NCBI RefSeq assembly: GCF_000504165.1 | Contig: NZ_KI632508.1 | Coordinates: 1 to 64,000 of the forward strand | Reading direction: 5' to 3' | From: Bacillus sp. FJAT-14578 | Lineage (GTDB): Bacteria > Bacillota > Bacilli > Bacillales > Bacillaceae_H | Length of the DNA stretch: 64,000 nucleotides | In this document: in pieces, positions 43,091-53,700 of the stretch | How the letters are laid out: each line of letters starts with the position of its first letter | How positions within the stretch are numbered: position 1 is the first letter of the stretch | Position numbers and translations under genes: made by a program | Notes under the pieces: generated by a model | The model's database searches: none | What the model saw: only the letters and a program-made list of their open reading frames with translations | What the model was told of the DNA's origin: nothing

Positions 43091-46000
43091 GGCCGTCTCC
43101 CTCCTGTCTCATTTTTTCTAAAATGACCTCCGGCTTTTCTGGCTTTAAATGGCGATACTCATGTTTCTCCATCGATTGATCAAACTGGCAAACAGAACGG
43201 AACGAACAAAACTCACAAGGAGTCTTTTCCTTTAACTTATAAGGAGAGATATCAATAACTCCATCTGTAATCTTCGTACCGATATCTGTAAACTGCTTCC
43301 GCATATGCTTTCTTATATCAGCGAACTGCTGCTCACCCGCTATGGATGAATTTGGATAAAAGCCTCCGCCTTTTTTCAAACCGGCGGAAACAATTTGGGA
43401 ACGTCCCGACTCGAGGGTCTGATCCATAAGGCGAACCGCTTCTTCATCTCCAAGAAGCAAGCCTTTCATTTTGAAGCGTTTAAAAATTTCCTCTTCAATC
43501 TCATCCAACGTCAATGCTTTTGAACTATTGATCATCGGATTGTGGACATGGAAGTACAGAACCCCTGCAGGCAATATATTTTGTCCGGTACCGACCAACT
43601 TCTCCGCATACGTGATAACAACATCTAAATACGCAAGCATTTGAAGAGCCAGACCATAATATACTTCCACTAGATTCAATGCTTTGTCACTCGATTTATA
43701 ATCCACGATTCGAAGTAAAACACCTTTAGAACCTTCCGCTTTATCTACACGGTCGATCCGGCCAATCAATTCCATTGTGCTTCCATTCGGGAGCGTAAAC
43801 TGCATCGCAGGCAGCTGCTGATCAGGCCCAAATGCGAGTTCCAAGCCGATTGGGACAAAACCGCTCGCCTTTGCATGATCGCTCAGCACAAGAGACGCAC
43901 GCTCAATGATTTGCTGGAGCTTATGCTTCAAATAATGATGGCGATTCGAACTTAGTAAAATTTCATTTTGCAGTTTCGGAGCCAGCTCATCCACTACAAG
44001 GTGGGATAACTGCTCACATTCTCTTTTCGTCAAATGGCGCCAATCCTTCTGATTTTCCCGCAGCTGTTCTGCCATCATCTTTAACGCCGCATGGAATAGC
44101 TCCCCGATATCAGGAGCCTCTAGACGAAAGACCTTTCTCTCTTTCAAACGCAAGCCATGTGAAGCGAAATGGGCATATGGACACGCCTGGAATCTCTCCA
44201 TTCTGGATACGCTCGCTTGAATATGTTTTCCATATAAATGCGTACTTGTTTCCTTCGACAACCCTTTGGCTTCATTCCGGTAAAACAAGCTGCTTAATAC
44301 CCTTTGGCTATAAGCGTTCCAATCTTCATCCCCCACATAAAAGTTATAGGCATCCCACCAAACGTCATCAATCGGATAGTGTCTTTTCCATGCTTGCAGC
44401 TGGCCTGATAAATACGTTAACGTCATAAGCGGATTGGATACATATTGAATTTGTTCCTCTACGGCTAATTCAGCCGGCTCCTGCATGAGAAGCTTTTCTT
44501 TCAGAAGAGGAAACATATCTTTTAAGCGGCTGATCATGACGGATGGAAGCAGTGTTTTCCCCTCCTCATTAGCGAGAGGATACGTGATATAAAGCCTTTC
44601 AGACGGGCTGACGAAGGCTGAATAAATGTAAAAGGGCTCGTCGAATAATTGCTGCTTGCTGCTCGGAGCGACTTTGAATCCTGATTGCCATAAATATTCA
44701 CGCTCTTGATCAGATAAAATCCCGTTTTCTTGCGGTTTTGCCGGTATGATCCCTTCATTGACCCCCAATATGAACGTGGCTTTAATATTTGAGAAACGAG
44801 AGCGCTCAAAGCTTGCCACCAATACTTGATCGATAGCAGGAGGAACTAAAGCAAATTGCATGGCATCTAAACCTGTTTCGATTACACTGCTAAATAAAGC
44901 GGTCGATACTTTTTCTTCTCCCATCATTTCAACAAACTGATCCAATAGACCAATTACCGCTTGCCAAGCTTGGTCATGTTCTCGTGATGTATCCAAATCT
45001 CCCTCTTGTTCCGCTTCATCACGCCACCTTTCCAGTTTCTCTGGAATATTCAGCTTTGTTAAATAAGCATAAAGAGCCTCACACATTGATTGACCAGACT
45101 TCGCCTTTTTCAATGAATCTTGCAGCTGCTTTAACGGCTTTACGATTAGTTGGCGTAACTCATTGATTTTTTCTTCAAATTCCCGTTCTTCATCCGTTTG
45201 GGGAATATCCATCTCTTCAAGAGAGCGGTAACGGCGATATGTCCAGCGTCCGTCCATTGTCCATTTCGTTCCTTGGATTCCATATCTCAATACATAGTTT
45301 TCAAAACGATCCATCTCTTCCCTTAACAAGGACACATTCGCATCGAGCGGAAACAGCAAGTCCGTTTTGACGCAGCGGAAAATGGTCTCGTAGCGCCATA
45401 CGCCGTTTGCTGCTTCCAAACTAGCCCGGATGAATTCAATGAGAGGATGATGGACCATCGCACGCTTTCGATCTTGGAAATAGGGAATCTCATAATCTTG
45501 AAAGATTGTCTGAATCAAATCATCGTAATCCTGTCCGTTACGAACAACAAGTGCAATGTCCCGATACCGAAAATCTTTTTCTCGCACGAGCTCCCTGATT
45601 TCTCGCGCCACGCCTTCTACTTCAGCACGGCGATTGACGGCAGGCAGCAATTGGATGTCGTCGACTGGTTCATTAAACGGTACGGTTGGTCTGTCATCAA
45701 AGTATTTTTCGAGATGGGCAAGCCCAGGAGCTGCTTCAAATCGGTTCGTTTTATTTAAAATAATCGGCTCTTTGATTTCCACCTGATGCTCCCGCGCCAT
45801 TTGATGAAGAACTTGATACGTTTGGACCGTCATATGAAATAAATCCATTTCGTGAGGCAATTCATCTTCATAATTCCGATCAGCTGTCAATGCGATCGTT
45901 ACTGACGGACATGTTTTCATCAACACGGCGATCACTTCTAATTCTTGCGGGGTGAAACTGTAGAAGCCATCAATATAAATAGAAGCGTTCTTTAAATAAG

Positions 46001-46583
46001 AAGAATGCGGCATTTTCTCTGCCAGCAAACGCAAATAATCTTCCGAATCCACATATTTATGCAAAAGCTGTTTTTCCAGCTCTGTATAAATAATTTGAAG
46101 ATCATGAAACTTGTCTCCCAGTACTTTTTGGGAATCGGCAAGCAGTTCTCCCTCTTTATTTGCCAGTGCTTCTGCCTCTAAACAGTATCGTTTGAATTCG
46201 GTTAACATACGTTCCAACTGGTCAATAAATCCCGGCTTCTCGGAAGCTGCCGCAAAGATTTTCAATTCTTGCTTATGTTTTTCAATAATCTTTCTAAGAA
46301 GCATGTTAATGCCGGTATTATCTACGTGATAACGGCTCATGCCTCCGACCTCCTGCAAGACGCGCCAAGCCAATCGGGTTAAACTAAATACTTGGGCACG
46401 CATCATCCCTTTCAAACCCGGTGTTTGAATCAGCGAATACTCCGATTGAAAGGTCATTTGCTCCGGTACGATATAAATAATGGGCGGTCCGAGCGGTTCC
46501 TGCCGCAATGTTTCAACGATTTCATTTAAACAATAATTCGTTTTGCCGCTGCCGGAACGGCCAAGTAAAAACTGAATTGCCAT
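43083..46583 (-). CDS. addB: AddB, helicase-nuclease subunit B
   Basis: Starting at MAIQFLLGRSGSGKT gives 1166 residues, the same length I recall for B. subtilis AddB. AAAGGGGG lies 6 nt upstream, so the 11-residue extension to 46616 is rejected. Seen: N-terminal Walker A GRSGSGKT, nuclease residues in LRIVDYKSS (about 1010), and the iron-sulfur cysteines: one in FQACPYAHFASHGL and three in CEFCSFRSVCQFD near the C-terminus. AddB recognises Chi and supplies one of the two nucleases of the AddAB complex. Confidence 0.96.
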   Translation of the reverse strand: MAIQFLLGRSGSGKTNYCLNEIVETLRQEPLGPPIIYIVPEQMTFQSEYSLIQTPGLKGMMRAQVFSLTRLAWRVLQEVGGMSRYHVDNTGINMLLRKIIEKHKQELKIFAAASEKPGFIDQLERMLTEFKRYCLEAEALANKEGELLADSQKVLGDKFHDLQIIYTELEKQLLHKYVDSEDYLRLLAEKMPHSSYLKNASIYIDGFYSFTPQELEVIAVLMKTCPSVTIALTADRNYEDELPHEMDLFHMTVQTYQVLHQMAREHQVEIKEPIILNKTNRFEAAPGLAHLEKYFDDRPTVPFNEPVDDIQLLPAVNRRAEVEGVAREIRELVREKDFRYRDIALVVRNGQDYDDLIQTIFQDYEIPYFQDRKRAMVHHPLIEFIRASLEAANGVWRYETIFRCVKTDLLFPLDANVSLLREEMDRFENYVLRYGIQGTKWTMDGRWTYRRYRSLEEMDIPQTDEEREFEEKINELRQLIVKPLKQLQDSLKKAKSGQSMCEALYAYLTKLNIPEKLERWRDEAEQEGDLDTSREHDQAWQAVIGLLDQFVEMMGEEKVSTALFSSVIETGLDAMQFALVPPAIDQVLVASFERSRFSNIKATFILGVNEGIIPAKPQENGILSDQEREYLWQSGFKVAPSSKQQLFDEPFYIYSAFVSPSERLYITYPLANEEGKTLLPSVMISRLKDMFPLLKEKLLMQEPAELAVEEQIQYVSNPLMTLTYLSGQLQAWKRHYPIDDVWWDAYNFYVGDEDWNAYSQRVLSSLFYRNEAKGLSKETSTHLYGKHIQASVSRMERFQACPYAHFASHGLRLKERKVFRLEAPDIGELFHAALKMMAEQLRENQKDWRHLTKRECEQLSHLVVDELAPKLQNEILLSSNRHHYLKHKLQQIIERASLVLSDHAKASGFVPIGLELAFGPDQQLPAMQFTLPNGSTMELIGRIDRVDKAEGSKGVLLRIVDYKSSDKALNLVEVYYGLALQMLAYLDVVITYAEKLVGTGQNILPAGVLYFHVHNPMINSSKALTLDEIEEEIFKRFKMKGLLLGDEEAVRLMDQTLESGRSQIVSAGLKKGGGFYPNSSIAGEQQFADIRKHMRKQFTDIGTKITDGVIDISPYKLKEKTPCEFCSFRSVCQFDQSMEKHEYRHLKPEKPEVILEKMRQEGDGHE

Positions 46584-46618
46584 GAACATCCCCCTTTTGT
46601 CCTTATTATCTATCATAT

Positions 46619-46656
46619 TAATCCCTCATTAACGGGCAGCAAAACCCCACTGATGA
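46619..46656 (-). repeat. Family 2 short repeat (copy 3), upstream of addB
   Basis: The minus strand reads CATCAGTGGGGTTTTGCTGCC then CGTTAATGAGGGATTAA. It shares ATCAGTGGGG and GTTAATGAGGGAT with the other copies. It lies in the addB leader, 36 bp before the start. Confidence 0.65.
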
Positions 46657-46683
46657 AATTTCCCTTTTCGGTATAAACGGATA

Positions 46684-46808
46684 AAGGATGGCTAAAAAGA
46701 CATAAAAAACCTACGCCTTTCCAGCCATCCTTCCGAAAGAACCTGTTATGATGAAAACCTATTTATCTACAGCCCTTTCAGTAAATCATCATTTACTATC
46801 TATGTTTT
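46684..46808 (+). repeat. Family 1 repeat, degenerate copy
   Basis: Hairpin 1 AAGGATGGCT...AGCCATCCTT (46684-46732) is recognisable. Hairpin 2 (CCGAAAGAACCTGTTATGA...CCCTTTCAG) has lost most pairing. A small GTAAAT/ATTTAC hairpin and no clear tail follow. Confidence 0.6.
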
Positions 46809-46995
46809 CATTATGTTGCATCACTTCTATTTTACTAAAGTTGGTTCTTTAATTCCATTCACCAGTCATTGTCAAAAAACACAAAATGATTTATTGCACG
46901 ATATAACCATTATAGCACGTACGTTCGTTTCTTCAAAACGAAACACTTTCCAGCTATATTCACCTTTCCTCCCTCTTTTACATAACGTATTACGG

Positions 46996-47205
46996 GTGAT
47001 CAAAAAAGTGAGTGTCATTCTCGTCACAGCAGCCATTTTAGCGGCCTGCAACATCTATACATTAATTCCACTGTACTCAGCCATTTCACTGTATTCATTC
47101 ATATTGCTGACTGGTGCAAGTATCGGTCCGCCGCTTGTCGCTTCCCTTTCAATCAGCAGCGCCATGTTGTTATTGACTTCTTTTTTTCAATCGGCTTTCT
47201 TTTGA
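46996..47205 (+). pseudogene. Probable transporter (MFS-like) remnant
   Basis: An open frame of about 69 codons from a possible GTG encodes VILVTAAILAACNIYTLIPL, resembling the first helix of an MFS drug exporter, directly joined to LLTGASIGPPLVASLS and a final helix resembling the last two helices of the same family. This reads as a large internal deletion. A longer upstream frame (from 46813) looks non-coding. An alternative is a genuine small membrane protein. No ribosome site is evident. Confidence 0.4.
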
Positions 47206-47265
47206 CCCTCATCATCAAAAGGTGAAGACGGCTGTTCATATTACAAATCGAACTAAAATATAAAA

Positions 47266-47298
47266 AACGAGCCTTCTGTCACTGACAGGAGGCTCGTT
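47266..47298. terminator. Hairpin between the remnant and the thiolase gene
   Basis: AACGAGCC...GGCTCGTT with inner CTGTC-A-CTGACAG-type pairing gives a stable 33-bp structure preceded by A6, so on the minus strand it ends in a T tract. It may terminate thiolase transcripts 100 bp after the stop. Confidence 0.6.
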
Positions 47299-47399
47299 CC
47301 CTATGTTCTAAATTCATCTATTATATTGTTGGCCTGGCACATAGACCTTTCGCTTCATATCAAACGAATGCTTCTGTCAACACATTTTCATCCTGCATC

Positions 47400-48575
47400 T
47401 TATAACGCTTCAATAAATAACGCAGCTCCCATTCCTCCGCCTACACATAATGAAGCAATTCCCTTTTTCAGTTGTCTGCGATTCAACTCATGAATCAAAC
47501 TCACGGTAATTCTGGCGCCGGTACACCCAATCGGATGACCAAGACTAATCCCGCTTCCATTGACATTTACTTTCTCACGATCCAGTCCCAACTCTTTCTC
47601 CACTGCTAAGTATTGGGCAGCGAAAGCTTCGTTTACTTCGATTAAATCCGCCTCTTCAAGTGACCATGACACCTGTTCTAGTCCCTTGCGAATCGCAGGA
47701 ACGGGTCCTCTGCCCATGACGCTTGGATGAACGCCCGCTACCGAACAGCCGACAATACGAGCGAGCGGCTTGACGCCCTTTCGCTTTGCCATTTCTTCTG
47801 TCATCAGGACAAGCGCAGCCGACCCGTCGTTTAAGCTTGATGCATTACCAGCTGTGACGGTACCGCCTTTTCTAAATATAGGACGCAGGCCGGCCAATTT
47901 ATCGATCGTTAAATCATGCCTTGGACTTTCATCTTGAGACACAACCGTTTCACCTTTTTTCGTTTTAAACGTTATCGGTACAATTTCTTGCTCGAAATAC
48001 CCCTCTTGTATGGCTCTTACAGCACGCTGATGACTTAATAAGGCTACTTCATCCTGTTCCTCTCTTGAAATTTGATGCAAGTCTGCTAAATTCTCCGCTG
48101 TTTCACCCATCATGATATGATGGATAGGATCCTCTAAAATCTCCCATAATGTATCAGTTACCTGACCATGCTGAAGTCTTCCTCCCCAACGGTGCTGCTT
48201 CAATACATAAGGACTTGAACTCATGGCTTCTACTCCGCCGGCGACTACTGTGTCACACATGCCGGCTTGAATCTGCAAAAATCCAGAAATAATCGCTTGC
48301 ATTCCCGATGCACATTGACGCTGTACCGTATAGCCGGTTGTCGTATCCGCGAAGCCGGCCAACAAGGCGGCTGTACGGCCAATATTAGGCTCGTCCGTAC
48401 GCTGGATGCAATGACCTAAAATGACTTCATCCACTTCATCTTCCCGCATATCGCTCCGTTTTATGGCCTCTTTTAATACAGGAACAATCAAATCCGAAGG
48501 CAGTAAGTCTTTGAATGCCCCTCCAAATGTTCCAATTGGTGAGCGCACTGCCGATGTAATCACAATGCTATTCAT
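47400..48575 (-). CDS. Thiolase (acetyl-CoA acetyltransferase / 3-ketoacyl-CoA thiolase)
   Basis: The 391-residue thiolase has the acyl-accepting cysteine in VQRQCASGMQAI (about 87), the catalytic His in NVNGSGISLGHPIGCTGAR and the second Cys in ASLCVGGGMGAA. It either condenses acetyl-CoA or cleaves 3-ketoacyl-CoA; direction cannot be read from sequence. It lies downstream of an SDR and an alpha/beta hydrolase on the same strand, separated by a family 1 repeat. GGACGGGGG precedes the ATG. Confidence 0.92.
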   Translation of the reverse strand: MNSIVITSAVRSPIGTFGGAFKDLLPSDLIVPVLKEAIKRSDMREDEVDEVILGHCIQRTDEPNIGRTAALLAGFADTTTGYTVQRQCASGMQAIISGFLQIQAGMCDTVVAGGVEAMSSSPYVLKQHRWGGRLQHGQVTDTLWEILEDPIHHIMMGETAENLADLHQISREEQDEVALLSHQRAVRAIQEGYFEQEIVPITFKTKKGETVVSQDESPRHDLTIDKLAGLRPIFRKGGTVTAGNASSLNDGSAALVLMTEEMAKRKGVKPLARIVGCSVAGVHPSVMGRGPVPAIRKGLEQVSWSLEEADLIEVNEAFAAQYLAVEKELGLDREKVNVNGSGISLGHPIGCTGARITVSLIHELNRRQLKKGIASLCVGGGMGAALFIEAL

Positions 48576-48614
48576 AGCCGTCCCCCGTCCTTTTTAACTA
48601 GTAATATATAGAAT

Positions 48615-48767
48615 GAGGATGACCGAAAAGGGCAAAACACAGCCCTTTTCGGTCATCCTCCTGAAAGGCCCCGTCATGAAAACCCTGTAAAACCAAGGGA
48701 TTATGTGACAGGGTCTTTCAGTAAAAATCAGTTTTTGTGATTTATTAGAGGCTTATGGGACAGCCTC
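48615..48767 (+). repeat. Family 1 repeat, full-length reference copy
   Basis: All modules are clear: hairpin 1 GAGGATGACCGAAAAGGGC/GCCCTTTTCGGTCATCCTC (48615-48660), hairpin 2 (48661-48721), hairpin 3 AAATCAG...TGATTT (about 48726-48743), tail GAGGCTTATGGGACAGCCTC (48748-48767). It is read opposite to the surrounding minus-strand genes and lies between the SDR stop and the thiolase start. Confidence 0.9.
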
Positions 48768-48776
48768 ATTCGTTAC

Positions 48777-49517
48777 TTACATCATAATCCCACCGTCAAC
48801 ATGCAGTACTGTTCCATTAACATAATTTGATTCATCAGAGGCTAAAAAAAGATAGGCATATCCGATTTCAGAAGGCTGACCTAACCGTTGCATTGGAATC
48901 ATGCCTTTGATTTGATTAATGACCTTTTCAGGTACCTGCGCTACCATGTTCGTCTCAATAAACCCAGGGGCAACGGCATTCACATTAATTCCTTTTCTCG
49001 CCAATTCCTTCGCCCATGTCTTCGTCATTCCTACTACCGCAGCTTTAGCGGCAGCATAATTCGTTTGGCCAAGATTTCCATATACACCTGATACGGATGA
49101 AGTGCTGATAATTTTCCCTTTTCCTTGTGCGATCATATGCGGAACAACTGCTTGTGTACAATGAAACACCCCGGTTAGGTTCACATCAATGACTTTTTGG
49201 AAATCTTCTACGGAAAGCTTTGTTAAAAATCCATCTCTTGTAATGCCCGCATTGTTTATCAAAATATCAATCTTCCCAAATCGTTCGATTACTCCGTTAA
49301 CCATTGCGTCTACACTGTTTCGATCAGCCACATTGACTTTAAAAAACTCTGCATCTCCACCCGCATCCCTTAACTCTTCTACCCTTTGCGTGCCTATTTT
49401 CTCATCAAAGTCGACAAGCGCTACTTTTGCCCCTTCTTTTATAAAAATACGTGCAGCTTCCAAGCCTAATCCATTTGCAGCACCAGTAATAATAGCTACC
49501 TTGTTTTCAAGTCTCAT
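48777..49517 (-). CDS. Short-chain dehydrogenase (FabG/PhaB-like 3-ketoacyl reductase)
   Basis: The 246-residue classical SDR has GAANGLGLEAAR (cofactor motif, about 12), NNAG (about 88), STSSVSG with the catalytic Ser (about 140) and the YAAAK Tyr/Lys pair (about 153-157). Acidic Asp after beta-2 (VDFDE) hints at NAD preference. Next to a thiolase and a hydrolase it could be an acetoacetyl-CoA reductase or 3-hydroxyacyl dehydrogenase. Start codon and upstream stop overlap (ATGA), indicating coupling to the hydrolase. Confidence 0.88.
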   Translation of the reverse strand: MRLENKVAIITGAANGLGLEAARIFIKEGAKVALVDFDEKIGTQRVEELRDAGGDAEFFKVNVADRNSVDAMVNGVIERFGKIDILINNAGITRDGFLTKLSVEDFQKVIDVNLTGVFHCTQAVVPHMIAQGKGKIISTSSVSGVYGNLGQTNYAAAKAAVVGMTKTWAKELARKGINVNAVAPGFIETNMVAQVPEKVINQIKGMIPMQRLGQPSEIGYAYLFLASDESNYVNGTVLHVDGGIMM

Positions 49518-50470
49518 CTCATTACCTCCTGATGTTTTAAAAATTCAGAAATATGATCGAGCAATAAATCCAAGCTATCCACTAAAGGCGAGTGTCCACA
49601 ATTTTTCAACTCCACATATGTTGCTATTTCTCCTAGATCCTGCAAAATTTCTTTTGTCATTTTATCTGTCACAACCAAATCTAAATTACCGCGAAGCACT
49701 AAAACAGGGATGCGAATGTTTGAAACTTCTCCTGTTGCTTTTGCCGCTTCATTATCAACATGACTTATGTTAAAGATATTTAACGAATGGTACACATCAA
49801 CCAGGTTCCGCTGAGTCAACATATCATCGATATATTCTTCGTACAGTTCCTGTGAAGGTTGATTTTTCCGGTAGATAAGCATATTCCACATTTGTTTTAA
49901 AAAAGCGCGGTTTTTTTTATCATAAGCGTTTTGCACAGGCAGGGTTTTCCCGGCGTCTTTTATGACTTCTTCCTTTGTCTTTAAACGTTTTGTTACATCT
50001 GGCTGACCTAAAGCATTCGTACCATAGAAGGGGTAGCCTCTTGTAGAAGCGGAAGCCAGAAGCACCATATTTTTACAGAATCCGGGATAGTCTGCAGCAA
50101 ACTGCATACAAATGGCTCCACCCATAGACCAACCTATTAAACTAAAATTCTGTAACCCCAGTTCATCCACAAAAAGCTTGAGGTCTTCCGAAAAATCACG
50201 GATACTCTCAATAGGATCATGGTAAGTGGAGGCACCGAATCCCCTCATATCTACAGCATAAAGTTTAAATGCTTCATCCATGCTGTCTAACAATAAATCC
50301 CAGTGTTTGGATGATGTCATATTCCCATGAACAAGAATGACAACATGCTTTCCGCCCGCTCTTTCACGATATCCCATCGTTTCACCATTCGGCAGTTCAA
50401 CCGTTTTCAATGCGATCACGTTCATCCCCCCTTGCAATGTAGGACCCATAAAAAATGAACCTTTCTTCAT
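49514..50470 (-). CDS. Alpha/beta hydrolase, possible intracellular PHB depolymerase (PhaZ-like)
   Basis: A hydrolase fold of about 300-318 residues with oxyanion motif LVHGNMTSS, nucleophile elbow GWSMGG and C-terminal His in NCGHSPLVDS. GWSMG as lipase box, the length and the neighbours (thiolase, SDR) recall the intracellular poly-3-hydroxybutyrate depolymerase described in B. thuringiensis. This is from memory and not proven. Starts are uncertain: 50470, MGPTLQ at 50449, or MNV/GTG next to GGGGGG. No phaC synthase is in the window. Confidence 0.75.
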   Translation of the reverse strand: MKKGSFFMGPTLQGGMNVIALKTVELPNGETMGYRERAGGKHVVILVHGNMTSSKHWDLLLDSMDEAFKLYAVDMRGFGASTYHDPIESIRDFSEDLKLFVDELGLQNFSLIGWSMGGAICMQFAADYPGFCKNMVLLASASTRGYPFYGTNALGQPDVTKRLKTKEEVIKDAGKTLPVQNAYDKKNRAFLKQMWNMLIYRKNQPSQELYEEYIDDMLTQRNLVDVYHSLNIFNISHVDNEAAKATGEVSNIRIPVLVLRGNLDLVVTDKMTKEILQDLGEIATYVELKNCGHSPLVDSLDLLLDHISEFLKHQEVMR

Positions 50471-50741
50471 TTTTAGTCCGTTCCTCGTAAAATCATGTAT
50501 ATGTTTTTACCTTATTCGATTCACCTAACTTTTATGGCACTTTTGCTGATTAAGCCACACAGCTTAGGGAGACGGTACGTACATCTTTCCATGAGCGAAT
50601 GAAATAGACAATGCCCACAACTCTCTCCACGAATAAATAAACGGTAAGAAAACGTCTGTTGTTTTCATCATTGTGAACATTGCCTTATATAGTCTAATTA
50701 CACCTATCTTATATAAAAACGGTTACAGGAAAGTTACAGAC

Positions 50742-53700
50742 TTACATTTTAGCAATCATTTCATATACTTGTTCCGTTTTAGCTGATGGTGCAATTCCAA
50801 GCTCTTTTTTCAATTGCTCCCGGCATTTTCGATATACTTTCAATGCTTGTGGACGATTGTTTTTCTGCATATAACAAACCATCAATAGGCGATAGGCTTC
50901 TTCCCAGAGAGCATCTTGTTCCAAAATTTTTTCGCACCACATAATAACCTGGTCATATTGATAATCATTCATCAATAAGGAAGCAAGCTTTTCAGCGCCC
51001 CGTAAGAAATATAACTTTAATTTTTCCTTTTCATGAATGCACCAATCTTCATATCTTCTATTCGGCAGATACTCCCCTTTATACAGGGCAAGGCCCTCCT
51101 GCAAACAGTGAATGGCTTTTTGTTCATTTCCCTCTTCCAAACCCTTTTGAACCTTTTTTTCAAAATTTATTACGTCCATCTCATAGTCGGTTTGTTCATT
51201 TAAGCCATATGCACTTTCTACTCTGCGAATATAAAAGGTATTTCCTCTTGCTTTTCGGTTAGGCTCAAGAACATTATTAAGGGCATTTAACGCCACTTTA
51301 AAATCTCTTAAGGCGGTTTCTTCTTCAACATCCGCCCATAAATAGGCGATAATCTCTTGTTTTTGTAGTAAGGTACGGCGATTTGTCACAAATAGCTCTA
51401 ATAATTCCTTCGCCTTTGCTCTTTGCCAGTCCCTCTCTCGAATTTCCTGTTCGCCTAACCACACTCGAAATGCTCCCAGAGTTTGAAATCTCAGCGTATA
51501 CCCGGGATGACTGGCTGCATCACCTATCCCGGACTCTTCCAACAAACGGACCATTTGTGCAGGATACACATTACGCCTTTGCCCTTCGAGTAAAATGGGA
51601 ATGAACCTCTTTAAATCTCTTGGGCCGAACATTGAACGCTTAAATAACAGATATTCATAGCCGCCTTGTTCGACGCTCTCCCAAAAAGCAGAAAGCACCT
51701 GTTCAAACTCTTGCCACTGCCCGTTTTCATAGGCTGAAAATGTCTGCCACATGTAAACCAAACTTTGACCGTAGCAATCCCCGCAATGACGGAACAGCCG
51801 CTGTGCCTCCAATAAAAAATGGTCGCCTTCTTTCCACTTTTCATTATGCACAGCAACCACTCCCATACAAAGTTGAATGAAACCTGACATCCAGGAGTCT
51901 TTCACTGACTCTGTTTCTTTTAAAGCTTTTTTCCCTTGATGGATGGCGGTTTCATACGACCCGTTAAACCCATGTAAAAGACACAGCCCCATTAAGGCTT
52001 CTGCTTTTCCCCTTGAAACGGATAGATCATCCATAATCTCAAGGGCCGTTTCATAACATTTTTGTGCAAGGGCTGAATCATAGCGTTCGAGAAGCTGTAC
52101 TGCATGCCCCATTCTTGTCCATCCGCACGCTTCCAAGAACGGCGCCTTTACCTTCACTCCACGTTTAATTCCGTCATTCGCCAATCTCTTTGCTTCCTCC
52201 GGATTTCCTGCCCATGACTCAATGAGCGACAATAGAAGAACATTTTCGCGATGTGATTGCTGCAGCCTCATAAACATTTCAAGAGTATCTTTTTGCTTTT
52301 CAATCAGCTTTTTCCGGGCCCCCTCTAAATTCCCCGTTCTTAATTGCAGCCTGATTTCTAAAGCCGTATCATCAAGACCCGCCTTTAACGCCTTGCCTTT
52401 TTCATACCATTTCTTCGCCCTGACTGCGCTTCCCCCATTCAATAAGTTTTCTGCCATCAGATAATAAAGTTTTGCCTTTTCCCTGGCCGAAGAAGCTTCA
52501 TGTTTCTCCAAACATGCAACCGCATGCTCCAAGAAGCGCTCTGCCAGCCTTGGCTGAATGGTATCCAAATAAATTTTTGCCTGTCCCTCTGCAGCTTTCC
52601 CTTCTCCGCTTACATCGTTTACCGCCTGTGCAAATTGTTCCGCTTTTCGGTAGTATTCTCCCGCTTTTTGGTACATACAATGATATCGGTACACTTCTCC
52701 TTCAAAATACCATGCCATATAGTGCTCATTTTTGACGATTTCCGGTATTTGGTGCAAAATTTCTTTCATTTGGTGTAAATATCCCTTTTCTAACATTTCT
52801 TCCCCGTTTGTTCCAAGCAGGTGTGCCATCTCTTTGTAGCATTCAATGGATTTATAATGTTGTAATGCCTGTAAATACTGCTTTTGCTTCAAAAAATAAG
52901 AAGCTGCACCCATATGCAATTGATTGTAGAGTTCCCTGTTTTTCTTTAAATGCATTTCCAAGAATTCCTTAAACAAAGCATGATAGCGGAACTGGCCTTC
53001 TCCATTCATCATCAGGAATAGATTTCGCATTTGCAGCTCCTCTAATATAGGACGAGCATTTGGGATATGCAGGACATGTAAACATAGATAGGGATCGATT
53101 TGTTCAAAAATAGATGTTTTCAACAAGAATTGTTGTATATCTGGAGGTTGATTCATGAAGACTTCCATAGCTAAAAAGGAGAAAAGTTCTTCTAACGAAC
53201 TTTGTTTATTTTGTAGAAACTCTGCAGCATGTTCCGATTTTTTCATTTGCTGAATGATCATTTGTACAGCAATCATCCACCCCTCTGTTACATGTAAAAT
53301 AATCTCCACATCCGCCGGACAAAGGGAACAGTGATAATAATCATTCACTAACACATCAATTTCTTCTTTGGAAAGAGCCAAATCTTCTTGAGTAATCTCG
53401 AGTAGATGGTTTTTGACCCTCAATCCAGGAAGGGAGGCCCAATTAATTTTGACCCGACTGGACAGTACAAGAAAAAAATTGGGGGGCTGATGCTCTAAAA
53501 GCCATTGAATAAACCGCTGAATATCTTCTGAATGAAGCACATGATGAACATCATCTAAAACGAATATAATCTTTTGATTGTATGCGGAAATTTCATTAAT
53601 AAACAAGGCACATAAAAAGTGGATATCCTCCTCATGAAACTGATGTTCCAATTCACTGATGTAAGTCAGGAATTGTTCACCGAACATGGGAAGTTTCTTC

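Noticed and set aside
46813..46995. Upstream extension of the 46996 frame
   Set aside because: The encoded residues are not hydrophobic or family-like, and part overlaps the degenerate repeat tail region.
50533..50546. TGGCACTTTTGCT as a sigma-54 promoter
   Set aside because: The spacing between the GG and GC elements is 3 bp too short for a -24/-12 promoter.
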